Position numbers and translations under genes: made by a program. DNA of 64,000 bases from Sanguibacter gelidistatuariae (GTDB lineage Bacteria; Actinomycetota; Actinomycetes; Actinomycetales; Cellulomonadaceae), in contig NZ_FMYH01000004.1 in NCBI RefSeq assembly GCF_900096585.1, forward strand, positions 1-64,000, written 5' to 3'. The first letter of the stretch is position 1, and the number at the start of each line of letters is the position of its first letter. The notes under the pieces were generated by a model. It was not told where the DNA came from, did no database searches, and saw only the letters and a list, made by a program, of their open reading frames with translations. Below are positions 28,230-38,899 of this stretch, one piece after another.

Positions 28230-28997
28230 TCAGAAGAGCAGGTCGGCGGGTTCGACGCGGGGCGCGGCGGGGAGCGTCCAGTCGACCGGTGCGGCGCCCT
28301 GGGCGACGAGCAGCTCGTTGACCCGGGAGAAGGGGCGCGAACCGAAGAACCCGCGGCGGGCGGAGAGCGGGCTGGGGTGGGCGCTCGCGATGATCGGGAC
28401 GCCGGCCAGCGCCGGGGCCAGGGACTGGGCGTCCCGCCCCCACAGGACCGCCACGAGCGGGCCGCCCCGCGCGACGAGCGCCGCGATGGCGTGGTCGGTC
28501 ACGGCCTCCCACCCGAGGCCCCGGTGCGATCCGGCGTCCCCGGCGGCGACGGTCAGCACCCTGTTGCACAGCATGACGCCCTGGTCCGCCCAGGCCGTCA
28601 GGTCTCCGGTCGCGGGCGCAGGGGCCCCGACGTCGTCGCGCAGCTCGGTGAAGATGTTCTGCAACGACCGTGGCAGCGGCCGGACGTGCGGCTGGACCGA
28701 GAAGGACAGCCCCATCGCGTGCCCCGGCGTGGGGTAGGGATCCTGCCCGACGACGAGCACTCGCACCCGGGCGAGCGGCTCCCGGAAGGCGCGCAGCACC
28801 GCCGCGCGCTCGGGCAGCACGGTGGGCGCGGTCGCGGTCCGCCCGGCGGCCTGCGCGGCGACGTGCGCGGCGACGGCGGCGGAACTGTCGGTGTTGTCGG
28901 CGGGGCGCAGCAGCCGGGCGTCGAGGTCGTCGATGAGGGAGGCGACCGGGGCGAGGGCAGCCGCCCAGTCGGGTGCGACGGAGTCGAGGAGGAGCAT
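28230..28997 (-). CDS. ung: Uracil-DNA glycosylase, family 1
   Basis: 255 residues; removes uracil from DNA to begin base excision repair. Seen: [11 protein letters not shown] (water-activating Asp), [28 protein letters not shown] and the HPSPLSA loop. The Leu-loop [17 protein letters not shown] is intact. Start: ATG at 28997 gives a family-sized protein; an in-frame ATG at 29033 would add 12 residues; neither has a strong Shine-Dalgarno. An Ala-rich stretch at about 35-55 is longer than in E. coli Ung. Confidence 0.95.
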   Translation of the reverse strand: MLLLDSVAPDWAAALAPVASLIDDLDARLLRPADNTDSSAAVAAHVAAQAAGRTATAPTVLPERAAVLRAFREPLARVRVLVVGQDPYPTPGHAMGLSFSVQPHVRPLPRSLQNIFTELRDDVGAPAPATGDLTAWADQGVMLCNRVLTVAAGDAGSHRGLGWEAVTDHAIAALVARGGPLVAVLWGRDAQSLAPALAGVPIIASAHPSPLSARRGFFGSRPFSRVNELLVAQGAAPVDWTLPAAPRVEPADLLF

Positions 28998-29234
28998 CCC
29001 TCGAGGGTCCCAGACGAATGACTCCCATGTCATTCGCACGTAAGATGCAGGGATGAGCCGCCAGGTTCCCGGTTTCCCGGTCGGTCGGCGAGGTGACGTA
29101 TCCCCGCCGCGGGTCGGGGAGATCCTCGGTGGATGTGGTGCCCGCGCTGTGCGGGCCGCAGGGAGCGGGGGTGCAGGTTTGCGCCGCCAGAAACTGGACC
29201 GTGCGGGAGAGGACAAGTGCAGGTGGGAGTCAGC

Positions 29235-29579
29235 ATGTTCGAGGCAGCCGCCAACACGCCCCGGTCGCAGGACCAGACCGGCGACCAGACCGGCGACCAG
29301 AACGAGGTTCCGCCGGACGCCCCGCCCGAGGAGCCGACGCTGAGCGAGCGCGACGGTGCGGTCCTGGCCTTCGAGAAGCAGTGGTGGAAGTACGCGGGCG
29401 CCAAGGAACAGGCCGTTCGCGAGCTCTTCGACCTGTCCGCGACCCAGTACTACCAGGTGCTCAACACGCTGCTCGACTCCCCGGCTGCGCTCGCGGCAGA
29501 ACCCATGCTCGTCAAGCGGCTGCGGCGGATGCGTGCGAGCCGCCAGCGCGAGCGAGTGCAGCGTCGCAGCCAGCTCTGA
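29235..29579 (+). CDS. DUF3263 domain protein
   Basis: 114 residues. The conserved part ([30 protein letters not shown], here residues about 38-68 in two pieces) followed by [14 protein letters not shown] is the DUF3263 signature found across actinobacteria; it resembles a small helix-turn-helix. Function unknown. The N-terminus is acidic and contains a 12-nt tandem repeat (GACCAGACCGGC, 29271-29306) encoding DQTG units. ATG at 29235 after GTGGGAG. TAAGAT at 29041-29046 may be its -10 box. Confidence 0.8.
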   Translation: MFEAAANTPRSQDQTGDQTGDQNEVPPDAPPEEPTLSERDGAVLAFEKQWWKYAGAKEQAVRELFDLSATQYYQVLNTLLDSPAALAAEPMLVKRLRRMRASRQRERVQRRSQL

Positions 29580-29617
29580 GCCGCGCGTCTTCGTCGAATG
29601 TTTGCAGTCGCACCCGC

Positions 29618-29623
29618 TAACCT
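29618..29623 (+). promoter_or_regulatory. Candidate -10 box for leaderless LytR_C gene mRNA
   Basis: TAACCT ends 6 nt before the GTG at 29630. Confidence 0.5.
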
Positions 29624-29629
29624 TGGCCC

Positions 29630-30277
29630 GTGAGCAAGCCGACTACGAAGTACCCCGAGGACGAGTTCGATGTCTTGGCCCCCGACGCAGCCCCCTCCGG
29701 GGTGCACCGGGCCCCACGGTCCGCCTGGAGCCGTGTCGCGCCCTTTGTCATCGTCGTGGTGACCTGCGCGGTGCTCGCGGTGGGAACGGTCTACTACCTC
29801 GCGCAGTCACCGACCTCGCGGCTGAACGCCTCCGCGACGCCCAGCGCATCTGCCGAACCGACGGACGCCGCGACGGACGCCGCTACGGATGCCGCTACGG
29901 ACGCCGCGACCCCTGACGCCACGGACGAGGCCACCCCTGACGGCGAGGCCACGACCGAGGACCCGGTCGACACCCCAGTCGCGCCGATCCCAGACGCGGT
30001 CGACACCACGACCTCCGTCCGCGTGCTCAACGCGACCGCCCGGTCCGGGGTGGCCGCAGGTGCGGCCACGACCCTGACCGATGCGGGCTGGAGCGACGTC
30101 GTCGCCGACAACTTCACGGGCACCAAGCCGACCAGCTCGCTCGTGTACTTCAAGAGCTCCGAGAGCGAGGCCGCCGCGCGCGAGGTCGCCCAGCTGCTCG
30201 GCATCACCGAGGTCATCGAGGCTCCCAAGCTCGTCGGCCCCGTCTCGGTCGTCCTCGCGGGATCGTTCGGGAAGTAG
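29630..30277 (+). CDS. LytR_C domain membrane protein
   Basis: 215 residues: cytosolic N-terminus, a transmembrane helix at about 38-60 ([22 protein letters not shown]), a low-complexity linker with four TDAA units and [10 protein letters not shown], then an extracytoplasmic LytR_C domain ([20 protein letters not shown]). LytR_C occurs at the end of LCP cell-wall ligases and alone, as here; such stand-alone proteins are probably envelope adaptors. The gene follows DUF3263 as in many actinobacteria. Confidence 0.83.
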   Translation: MSKPTTKYPEDEFDVLAPDAAPSGVHRAPRSAWSRVAPFVIVVVTCAVLAVGTVYYLAQSPTSRLNASATPSASAEPTDAATDAATDAATDAATPDATDEATPDGEATTEDPVDTPVAPIPDAVDTTTSVRVLNATARSGVAAGAATTLTDAGWSDVVADNFTGTKPTSSLVYFKSSESEAAAREVAQLLGITEVIEAPKLVGPVSVVLAGSFGK

Positions 30278-30284
30278 CCCGGAG

Positions 30285-31856
30285 GTGACCAGATGCGACG
30301 TCGTCGTCGTCGGCTCTGGTCCGAACGGGCTCGCCGCCGCTGTCACCCTGGCCCGGGCCGGGCTGGCCGTCCTCGTCCTGGAGGCGCAGCCCACCCCCGG
30401 CGGAGGTGCCCGGACCGAGCCGCTCGGCCTGGCCGACGGCATGACGCACGACCTCTGCTCGGCCGTCCATCCGCTCGCGCTCGCCTCACCGTTCTTCCAA
30501 GCATTCGACCTGGCCGGTCGCGGCGTCGAGCTGCTCCAGCCGGAGGTGGCGTACGCGCACCCGCTCGACGGGGGACGCGGGGGGATCGCCTACCGGGACA
30601 TCGAGCGCACCGCGCGGGGCCTCGGGGTCGACGCCGGCGCGTGGCGTGCGCTCCTGGGGCCGCTCGCCTCGGCGCCCGCCGCGGTGGTCTCTCTGGCGCT
30701 CGGGGACCGGCGGCCGGGGTGGCCGTCTGCGGCGATCGTGCCTGCCGATGCCGCCGGACCTGCCGCCGCCGGAGCCGATGCCGGAGCCGCCGCCGAATCC
30801 GCCGCCCAGCGGAACTGGCGTGACGTCGCACGGGAGATCGCCCGGACGGCGCGCGTCGCCAGTCACCTCGGTTTCGCCGTCGCCGAGCAGGGGAGCGCCG
30901 CGTGGGGGGCAAGATTCTCCGGCGAGACCGCCCCGGCCCTGCTGACCGGCGTCGCCGCGCACGCGATCACGCGGTTGCCCTCGCTCGCGGCCGCGGGGAC
31001 TGCGCTGCTGCTCGGTTCGCTCGCTCACGCCTCCGGCTGGCCGATCCCGCGCGGCGGCTCCGGAGCCATCACTGCTGCGCTCCTGGCCGATCTCGAGGCG
31101 CACGGCGGGCAGGTCCGCACGGGCACGGCGGTCCGCGGGGGAGACCTGCCCCCGGCGCGGGCCTACGTCTTCGACACCTCCGCGCGGATGGCCGCCCAGA
31201 TCCTCGGCGACCGGATGCCTGCGGCGGCGCGCTGGGCGCTGGGACGTTTCCGCAATGGCAACGCGGCGGCCAAGGTCGACTTCGTGCTCTCCGGCCCGGT
31301 GCCCTGGGCGCACGCCGAGGTCGGGCTGGCCGGGACCGTGCACGTCGGCGGCAGCCGGGCGGACATGGCCCGCGCCGAGCACGACGTCGCCCGCGGCCGG
31401 CACGCCCACCGGCCGATGGTCCTCGCGAGCGACCCCACGGTCGTCGACCCCGGCCGGGCCAGCGGCGGGTTGCGACCGCTGTGGACCTACGCGCACGTTC
31501 CGGCGGGCTCCGACGTCGACCCGACCGAGGCGATCACCGCGCAGATCGAACGGTTCGCCCCCGGCTTCCGCGACGTGGTCGTCGCCTCCCGGGCGGTCAC
31601 CGCCCAGGGGATGGCCGCCCACAACGCGAACTACGTCGGCGGTGACATCGCGGCCGGCGCGGTGACCCCGTGGCAGATGGTCGCCCGGCCCACCCCGTGG
31701 CTCCCGCCCTATGGCACGGGCGTGGAGGGGGCCTACCTGTGCTCGGCGTCGACCCCGCCGGGCCCCGGAGTGCACGGGCTGGGCGGCTGGTACGCCGCCC
31801 GCAGAGTCCTCCGCAACCACTTCGGCATCCGGGATCTCCCCTCCCTCGCCCCCTGA
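30285..31856 (+). CDS. FAD-dependent oxidoreductase, phytoene desaturase-like
   Basis: 523 residues. N-terminal Rossmann FAD site VVVVGSGPNGLAAAVTLARAG, then an acidic residue ending the second strand (VLEAQPTPGGGARTE); C-terminal GVHGLGGWYAARRVL is the FAD-contacting end of amine oxidase/phytoene desaturase relatives. No carotenoid genes are nearby, so the substrate is open. An Ala-rich insertion (about residues 160-190) is seen. GTG at 30285 overlaps GGAGG itself; GGGAAG at 30268 is an alternative Shine-Dalgarno. The stop codon is the beginning of the tandem repeat at 31855. Confidence 0.85.
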   Translation: MTRCDVVVVGSGPNGLAAAVTLARAGLAVLVLEAQPTPGGGARTEPLGLADGMTHDLCSAVHPLALASPFFQAFDLAGRGVELLQPEVAYAHPLDGGRGGIAYRDIERTARGLGVDAGAWRALLGPLASAPAAVVSLALGDRRPGWPSAAIVPADAAGPAAAGADAGAAAESAAQRNWRDVAREIARTARVASHLGFAVAEQGSAAWGARFSGETAPALLTGVAAHAITRLPSLAAAGTALLLGSLAHASGWPIPRGGSGAITAALLADLEAHGGQVRTGTAVRGGDLPPARAYVFDTSARMAAQILGDRMPAAARWALGRFRNGNAAAKVDFVLSGPVPWAHAEVGLAGTVHVGGSRADMARAEHDVARGRHAHRPMVLASDPTVVDPGRASGGLRPLWTYAHVPAGSDVDPTEAITAQIERFAPGFRDVVVASRAVTAQGMAAHNANYVGGDIAAGAVTPWQMVARPTPWLPPYGTGVEGAYLCSASTPPGPGVHGLGGWYAARRVLRNHFGIRDLPSLAP

Positions 31857-31938
31857 CCGACCCGCTGACCGACCCGCTGACCAACTCGCTGACCGACTCG
31901 CTGACCAACTCGCTGACCGACTCGCTGACCGACTCGCT
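31855..31938. repeat. Seven tandem 12-nt repeats
   Basis: Units GACCGACCCGCT, GACCAACTCGCT and GACCGACTCGCT, seven in a row without gaps. The first starts inside the oxidoreductase stop codon; the last runs into palindrome B and shares its first bases (TCGCT). Confidence 0.95.
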
Positions 31939-31999
31939 GAGTGCGGTCGTTTGGCTGGACAAACCGGGCGCCGGGCAGCCGTTTGACCGCACTCAGCGG
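31934..31999. repeat. 66-nt palindromic element, copy B
   Basis: Arms 31934-31957 and 31976-31999. The outer 15 nt pair (one mismatch at the first base) and the innermost GGCTG pairs with CAGCC, but a 4-nt block reads GTTT on both sides and cannot pair. The 18-nt loop follows the same pattern as copies A and C. It is located between converging genes. Confidence 0.9.
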
Positions 32000-32017
32000 G
32001 GGCCCCCGACTGTCCAG

Positions 32018-32080
32018 CCGTAGGTGTCCGAATTTCGCCCTGTTTTCGCTCAGAACAGGGCGGAATTCGTACACCTACGG
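32018..32080. repeat. 63-nt palindromic element, third type (copy E)
   Basis: Arms 32018-32044 (CCGTAGGTGTCCGAATTTCG and onward) and 32054-32080 pair over 27 nt with one mismatch and one wobble; 9-nt loop. It sits 18 nt after copy B and 63 nt before the stop of the glucoamylase-like gene. No second copy was found in the window. Confidence 0.85.
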
Positions 32081-32143
32081 GAGGGTGAGCGGGTCGGCAG
32101 GGCGAGCTGGGGTGTGAGGACGCGGGTGGCGGAGAGGGAGGCG

Positions 32144-33586
32144 TCAGTCGCCGAGGTAGGTCAGGGCGAGGAGGACGTTCGCGCTGCTCCAGGCGAGGGG
32201 GGCGAGCTGGGCGGGGGAGCCGTCGAAGAGGACCTTCTCCGGGATGGACCCGGTCGTGGTGCGGTGCGCATCGACCCAGCGCAGCCAGCCGATGGCCTTG
32301 TCGTCCTCGCCGAGCGCGGCCGCGGTCAGCGCGAAGACGGTCGTGGTCGGGGTCCAGGAGATGCCGTCCTGCTTCCACCCGGCCCCGGGTGCCAGACCTC
32401 CGCCGGCGCGTGCCATCGCCTCCGGCGCAGCCGCCCAGGCGGCGAGCACGTCGTCGTCGGCCGTCTCGGCGAAGGGCGGGAGCAGGAAGGCGACGGCGGT
32501 GTCGACCTTGGAGCCGCCCAGGTCTCGGGGGAAGTTGGGGCCGAACTTCGTCCGCACGACGTGGTCGAAGGTCGTCGCGGCCTGCGCCACCGTCGACGCC
32601 CGGTACGGCTTGCCGAGCAGCGCAAAGAGGTCGTCGGCTCCCTGCAGGGCCATGAGCAGCGGCGTCGACGTGCCGAGCGTGGCCTTGCGGGTGCGCTTCT
32701 CCCAGTAGTCGGGGGAGGCCGGCGGCAGGGCGGTGCCGTCCTTGGTCAGGGCGAGGATGCGGGTCGTGCTGCGCTCGATGAGCGGTTTGAGCGCGGCGGC
32801 GGCCGCGGCGCGGGCCACGGGGTCGTCGATCTCGGCGAGCACGGTCGAGGCGCTCCACAACGCCCACCCGGTCGCGTCGGTCTGCACTCCGCGGTCGTCG
32901 GGCGGCCCGGAGGCGTCGGGGAGGTAGCGGGCCTCGAAGGAACCGTCGGCGGACTGGACCCCCTGCAGGAACTCCAGGATCTTCAGCGCGTCGTCGGTGT
33001 GCCCGGTCGTCGCGAGCGCGGTCGCGACGAAGGCGTTGTCCCGCGGCCAGGCGTAGCGCCAGTGCGGGGTCCACCCGGCGACCACGGCGCCGTCGTCGAG
33101 CGTCAGCGCGTACAGGTCGAGCAGCGCGTTCGTAGACATGTCCTCGAACTCGGTCCCGGCGCCCGGGACGGTGCCCGCGGCGAGCCAGTCGCGCATGTCC
33201 TGCGCGGTGGCGAGCTCGGCCGCGGTCGCCGTCGCTGGGTCGGCGACCGCGACCCGGCTGCCCTCGAGGAAGACGAGATCGCTGCCCGGGGCGAGCTCGG
33301 CGCGTGTGCCGTCGGGGGCGACGGCGAGCCCGGTCGAGGCGAGTGCGACAAACGCTTCCGTCGGCTTCGGGGTGAAGGGGCCGCGATGAGTGAGCCAGGC
33401 TCCCGCCGTGGCGCCCAGGGTGAGTGTGGTGACAAGGGTGACCGCCACGACCACGCGACGACGACGTCGCTTCTGGGGGTGGCGCAGGGGGCGTCGGCGC
33501 AGGCCACCGGCGCGCAGGGGCCCCGGCGGTCCCGGCTGAGGCGCGGGAGCCACATCGACTGCGGTGTCGGGTGTGGTGATGGTCAC
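32144..33586 (-). CDS. Membrane-anchored glucoamylase-like (six-hairpin) glycosidase
   Basis: 480 residues. A Pro/Arg-rich cytosolic start, one transmembrane helix (about 45-65: VVVAVTLVTTLTLGATAGAW) with no cleavable signal, then an extracytoplasmic helical-barrel domain. HWRYAWPRDNAFVATAL resembles the substrate-binding WxRD motif of GH15 glucoamylases; GSIPEKV near the C-terminus supplies a candidate catalytic Glu. Exact substrate unknown. The GTG at 33586 (6 nt after a TACTGT box) is chosen; the frame is open further upstream without similarity. Confidence 0.68.
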   Translation of the reverse strand: MTITTPDTAVDVAPAPQPGPPGPLRAGGLRRRPLRHPQKRRRRRVVVAVTLVTTLTLGATAGAWLTHRGPFTPKPTEAFVALASTGLAVAPDGTRAELAPGSDLVFLEGSRVAVADPATATAAELATAQDMRDWLAAGTVPGAGTEFEDMSTNALLDLYALTLDDGAVVAGWTPHWRYAWPRDNAFVATALATTGHTDDALKILEFLQGVQSADGSFEARYLPDASGPPDDRGVQTDATGWALWSASTVLAEIDDPVARAAAAAALKPLIERSTTRILALTKDGTALPPASPDYWEKRTRKATLGTSTPLLMALQGADDLFALLGKPYRASTVAQAATTFDHVVRTKFGPNFPRDLGGSKVDTAVAFLLPPFAETADDDVLAAWAAAPEAMARAGGGLAPGAGWKQDGISWTPTTTVFALTAAALGEDDKAIGWLRWVDAHRTTTGSIPEKVLFDGSPAQLAPLAWSSANVLLALTYLGD

Positions 33587-33592
33587 GGAAGA

Positions 33593-33598
33593 ACAGTA
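33593..33598 (-). promoter_or_regulatory. Candidate -10 box for leaderless glycosidase mRNA
   Basis: TACTGT on the minus strand ends 6 nt before the GTG at 33586. Confidence 0.5.
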
Positions 33599-33664
33599 TC
33601 TTGCGCGGTCTGCCTGCTTTCCGCCGTCGGCGTACCGCCGATCCCAGAAAACGGTCGATCGGCC

Positions 33665-33690
33665 TTGCACTCTCGGGGGTCGAGTGCCAA
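33665..33690 (+). promoter_or_regulatory. CIRCE element 1 (HrcA operator) of groEL
   Basis: TTGCACTC, 9 nt, GAGTGCCAA, close to the TTAGCACTC-N9-GAGTGCTAA consensus. HrcA bound here represses groEL until heat shock. Confidence 0.85.
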
Positions 33691-33698
33691 TAATGGCG

Positions 33699-35480
<1,782 letters not shown>

Positions 35481-35513
35481 GTCCACCCCGCACCACCGCG
35501 CGTCAGCGCTAGA

Positions 35514-35554
35514 GAGGCTGGTTCTCCCGGGATCTTCCCGGGGGGACCAGCCTC
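35514..35554 (+). terminator. Terminator of groEL
   Basis: An 18-bp stem (35514-35531 with 35537-35554, two G-T pairs) with a 5-nt loop, followed by TTGCG. Confidence 0.88.
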
Positions 35555-35593
35555 TTGCGTTCCCCGAGTCGCACCATGCCCGACGCCGCCGCC

Positions 35594-35688
35594 GACCTCG
35601 TGAGCCAGACGCCGAACTCGTGAGCCACGTCCGTTCCCCGGCTCCGGACGGTCGTCGCTCACGAGTTCGGCTGGTGGCTCACGAGTTC
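35594..35688. repeat. 95-nt nested palindrome, family 2 copy F
   Basis: Four copies of the unit GAACTCGTGAGCCA: two forward (starts 35594 and 35614, the first with one change) and two inverted (ends 35668 and 35688), so that outer pairs with outer and inner with inner. The centre (29 nt) contains CGTCCG/CGGACG. Same geometry and length as the copy at 46143. Confidence 0.88.
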
Positions 35689-35796
35689 GTGGGCGCGTGC
35701 GGTCGCCTTCCGTCGACGGGTGGTGGCATGGTTGCTGGCAGTACACCAGATCGCCCGACGGCGGGTGAACTCCGCAGTGATGAGAGGCCCGATCAC

Positions 35797-37542
35797 ATGA
35801 CCACTTTCGCCGAAGATGCCGCGTCGTCCGCCGCCGGATCGGCTGGACCCATGGCTCCGGCGTGGTGGACGTCCGCGGTCGTCTATCAGATCTACCCCCG
35901 CAGCTTTGCGGACGGGAACGGGGACGGGGTCGGCGACCTCGCCGGGATCCGGTCCAAGCTGGACTACCTCGCCGACCTCGGCGTAGATGTCCTGTGGCTC
36001 TCGCCGATCTACCCGTCCCCGCAGCACGACAACGGGTACGACATCAGCGACTACGAGGACATCGATCCGCTCTTCGGGTCGCTGGCCGAGTTCGACGAGC
36101 TGCTCGCCGAGACCCACGCCCGCGGTATGAGGCTCGTGATGGACCTCGTGGTCAACCACACGAGTGACGAGCACCCGTGGTTCGTCGAGTCACGGGCGTC
36201 CCTGACCAACCCCAAGCGGGACTGGTACTGGTGGCGCTCGCCGCGAGCTGTGGCGGCCTCTGACGTGCCCGTCGAGCCGAACGGCTGGCGCTCGGCGTTC
36301 AGCGGGCCGGCGTGGACCTTGGACGAGAGCACGGGCCAGTACTACCTGCACCTGTTCGCCTCCCAGCAGCCCGACCTCAACTGGGAGAATCCGCAGGTCC
36401 GCGCGGCCGTCTACGCGATGATGAACCGGTGGCTCGACCGCGGGGTGGACGGCTTCCGGATGGACGTCATCAACCTCGTGTCCAAGCAGCTCGAGGACAT
36501 CGACGGCGGCTCCGCGGTCGGCGGCCTCGGCTTCTCCATGGGCCCCCGGTTGCACGAGTTCATGCACGAGATGCACGAGGCGGTCTTCGCTGGCCGGGAC
36601 GCGCAGCTGCTCACGGTGGGGGAGATGCCCGGGGTGAGCGTGGCGGAGGCCCGGCTGTTCACCGACCCTGCGCGCCGCGAGCTGGACATGGTCTTCCAGT
36701 TCGAGCACGTCTGGCTCGACCAGGGCGCGGACAAGTTCGACCCGCTCCCGCTCGACCTCGTCGCGCTCAAGGCGTCCTTGAGCCGCTGGCAGGACGGCCT
36801 GGCCGACGTCGGGTGGAACAGCCTGTACCTCAACAACCACGACCAGCCGCGGCTGGTCTCCCGGTTCGGCGACGACGGACAATTCCGCTACGAGTCCGCG
36901 ACGCTGTGGGCGACCGTGCTGCACCTGCACCGCGGGACCCCGTACGTCTACCAGGGCGAAGAGCTGGGGATGACCAACGTCCCCTTCGCCGACATCGCCG
37001 AGTTCCGCGACATCGAGTCGATCAACTACTACCGTGAGGCCGTCCTCGAGCAGGGCAGGGAGCCCGGCCCGGTCCTGGCGGGGCTGCGCAAGATGAGCCG
37101 GGACAACGCCCGGACCCCGGTCCAGTGGGACTCGACCGCCCACGCCGGCTTCACGACCGGCCAGCCGTGGATCCCGGTCAACCCGAACTACGTCACGGTC
37201 AACGCCGAGGCGGACCGGGCGGCCGAGCGGTCGGTCTTCGAGTTCTACCGCCGGCTGATCGCGCTGCGGCACGCGTCCGCCACGGTGGCCCTAGGCCGTT
37301 TCCAGCTGCTCGAGCCCGAGCACCCGACCCTGTATGCCTTCACCCGGGACGGGGACGACGAACAGCTGCTCGTCGTGGCCAACGTCTCCGGCTCGCCGCT
37401 GTCTGTGCCGCTGGTCGAGGGCTGGCTCGACGAGGAGCTCCTCGTGACGAACTATCCGGTCGCGGGGGCACCCGCCTCCACGCTCGCCCCGTGGGAGGCC
37501 CGGGTGTACCGCCGGGCGACGGGCCAGAACTCGCCCGGATAG
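35797..37542 (+). CDS. Alpha-glucosidase / oligo-1,6-glucosidase, GH13
   Basis: 581 residues, no signal peptide. Hydrolyses alpha-glucosidic bonds in maltose, isomaltose or similar sugars. GH13 regions in order: DLVVNHTSDEH, GFRMDVIN (nucleophile Asp223), VGEMPG (acid/base Glu276), NNHDQPR (Asp349). QIYPRSF and the B domain place it with oligosaccharide hydrolases (subfamilies 23/30/31) rather than amylases. The ATG at 35797 has GAGAGG 9 nt upstream. No sugar transporter is adjacent. Confidence 0.93.
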   Translation: MTTFAEDAASSAAGSAGPMAPAWWTSAVVYQIYPRSFADGNGDGVGDLAGIRSKLDYLADLGVDVLWLSPIYPSPQHDNGYDISDYEDIDPLFGSLAEFDELLAETHARGMRLVMDLVVNHTSDEHPWFVESRASLTNPKRDWYWWRSPRAVAASDVPVEPNGWRSAFSGPAWTLDESTGQYYLHLFASQQPDLNWENPQVRAAVYAMMNRWLDRGVDGFRMDVINLVSKQLEDIDGGSAVGGLGFSMGPRLHEFMHEMHEAVFAGRDAQLLTVGEMPGVSVAEARLFTDPARRELDMVFQFEHVWLDQGADKFDPLPLDLVALKASLSRWQDGLADVGWNSLYLNNHDQPRLVSRFGDDGQFRYESATLWATVLHLHRGTPYVYQGEELGMTNVPFADIAEFRDIESINYYREAVLEQGREPGPVLAGLRKMSRDNARTPVQWDSTAHAGFTTGQPWIPVNPNYVTVNAEADRAAERSVFEFYRRLIALRHASATVALGRFQLLEPEHPTLYAFTRDGDDEQLLVVANVSGSPLSVPLVEGWLDEELLVTNYPVAGAPASTLAPWEARVYRRATGQNSPG

Positions 37543-37549
37543 TTCCCGT

Positions 37550-37622
37550 GATCCCGCCCGGATGGCCTCCGGGCAGGATCCCCGCCGGTTCAGGCACAGG
37601 GCGCTGCGCCCGGCTACCTGAA
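37550..37622. terminator. Two hairpins between converging GH13 and WXG100 genes
   Basis: Hairpin 1: 37550-37562 with 37568-37580, 13 bp with one mismatch, 5-nt loop. Hairpin 2: TTCAGG (37589-37594) with CCTGAA (37617-37622), enclosing GGGCG/CGCCC. Probably a bidirectional terminator; not of the 66-nt family. Confidence 0.7.
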
Positions 37623-37629
37623 GGCCCGG

Positions 37630-37917
37630 TTACAGGAAGTTGGTCCGGGCTGAGGCCTCGGCCTCGTCGTACGTGGTCGCGGTGCGGCCCAGCGCTGCCG
37701 TGATCGCGTCGAGCCCGTTCTCCACCTGGACCTGGGTGACCTGCCACTGTGCGACCACGCCGGAGAACGCGATCGCGGCGGCCCCCGTCCACGAGCCCTG
37801 CAGGTCGGTGAGGTGGCGCATCATGGCCGTGACCTCCGACCGGATGGTCGTCACAGACGTGGAGACCACCCCGCTCGCGCTGGAGACCTGGGTGACGTCT
37901 ACGCCGAACTTGCTCAT
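37630..37917 (-). CDS. WXG100-family protein
   Basis: 95 residues, two helices with the turn GSWTG at about residues 43-47. Such proteins are substrates or partners of type VII secretion. The C-terminal YDEAEASARTNF resembles the secretion tail YxxxD/E. No ESX component is encoded in the window, so its partner is elsewhere. AGGAGG precedes the ATG at 37917. Confidence 0.88.
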   Translation of the reverse strand: MSKFGVDVTQVSSASGVVSTSVTTIRSEVTAMMRHLTDLQGSWTGAAAIAFSGVVAQWQVTQVQVENGLDAITAALGRTATTYDEAEASARTNFL

Positions 37918-38139
37918 GGTTCCTCCTGGAGTCGGCGGCACCGGACGATGCCTGGCCCGGACTCCGTCGGTGGACGTCCATCGCCTGAGCACGACGCTAG
38001 GGCGCCGCCGCACCCGGCCGCCGGCTAGGCGGGGCGGGCTGTGCCCCAGGAACCGGCGCACGGACGTGTGGACGGGCTCTTCGGGCTATACCGCCAGCTT
38101 GCCTAGGTCGACTGGGTCTGCAAAGGAGTCTTCGACGCG

Positions 38140-38856
38140 CTAGGCGGGCGTCGAGGACACATCGAGCTTGCTGAGCTCCTTCTCGAGCCGGGCGACCTCG
38201 CCCGCGAGGTTCTGGCGGGCGGCGTCCTCCCAGCCGGTCGCGAGCGGGCTCGTGTAGAGCGCCTTCCGGCTGAGCAGCTTGGTGAGGATGCGATGACGCG
38301 CCTCGATGTAGTCGCGCACGGGGATGTGCTCGTACTCCTTGCGGATGTCGATCAGGTACGCCTTGTAGCGCTGCGGCTCGGCCGCCAGGATGCCCATGTC
38401 GGCATCGCAGAGGACGGCGCAGTCCTCGTCGTTGGTGAGCGACTTGTGTCGGGAGAGCGCGGTGACGAGGTCCCTGACGCGGTCCGCCTTGCGCTCGGGT
38501 ACACCCAGCTCGATGAGCTCGGTGCGGGCGAGCGCGGCGCTGGCGACCTCGTCCTCCCCGCCCTGGGTGGCGTATGCGGCGGACGACGCCGCGGAGAACA
38601 CGGCCCCGTGGTACCAGGCGGCCAACCGGACCAGGTCCGCCTCGTGCGCCTCCTCAGCCAGCTCATCGACCCTGCTCAGGACGTCGGCGAGGTGACGGAC
38701 GTTGTGATAGATGCGTCCGGTCTCGCTCCACCGGTCGAGGAGGGAGAGCCCTGTGGCGCGGATCTCGCTCTCTGGTGCGGTGGCTCCGGCAGCTTGCGTG
38801 CTGCGGATCCACGAGGACAACAGCCACTGAGGCGCATCTGCGCTGACAGGAGGCAT
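38140..38856 (-). CDS. Predicted metal-dependent HD-superfamily phosphohydrolase
   Basis: 238 residues. The HD-type metal site is seen as RIYHNVRHLADVL, AAWYHGAVF and LCDADMGILA. It matches the COG4339 group of small HD proteins; substrate unknown. ATG at 38856. It is downstream of the two-component genes but 43 nt beyond the flank of the kinase stop and reads in the same direction; co-transcription is possible only in the order kinase then HD gene. Confidence 0.75.
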   Translation of the reverse strand: MPPVSADAPQWLLSSWIRSTQAAGATAPESEIRATGLSLLDRWSETGRIYHNVRHLADVLSRVDELAEEAHEADLVRLAAWYHGAVFSAASSAAYATQGGEDEVASAALARTELIELGVPERKADRVRDLVTALSRHKSLTNDEDCAVLCDADMGILAAEPQRYKAYLIDIRKEYEHIPVRDYIEARHRILTKLLSRKALYTSPLATGWEDAARQNLAGEVARLEKELSKLDVSSTPA

Positions 38857-38899
38857 GAACCAGCTTTCGACGTGTGGAGGCGAACCTCCACGGTGATTC

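Larger units (their letters stand above)
35481..35796. other. 316-nt gap between groEL and the GH13 gene
   Basis: It holds the groEL terminator (35514-35554) and the 95-nt nested palindrome F (35594-35688). From 35689 to 35780 I see no further structure. GAGAGG at 35782 is the Shine-Dalgarno of the next gene. Confidence 0.8.

Noticed and set aside
29053-29343. Open frame with TAAGAT 6 nt before its ATG, upstream of DUF3263
   Set aside because: The translation is Arg/Pro/Gly-rich without any domain and overlaps the true DUF3263 gene in another frame; TAAGAT is more likely the DUF3263 promoter.
31855-31938. Possible CRISPR array
   Set aside because: Units are 12 nt and contiguous with no spacers, and no cas gene is near.
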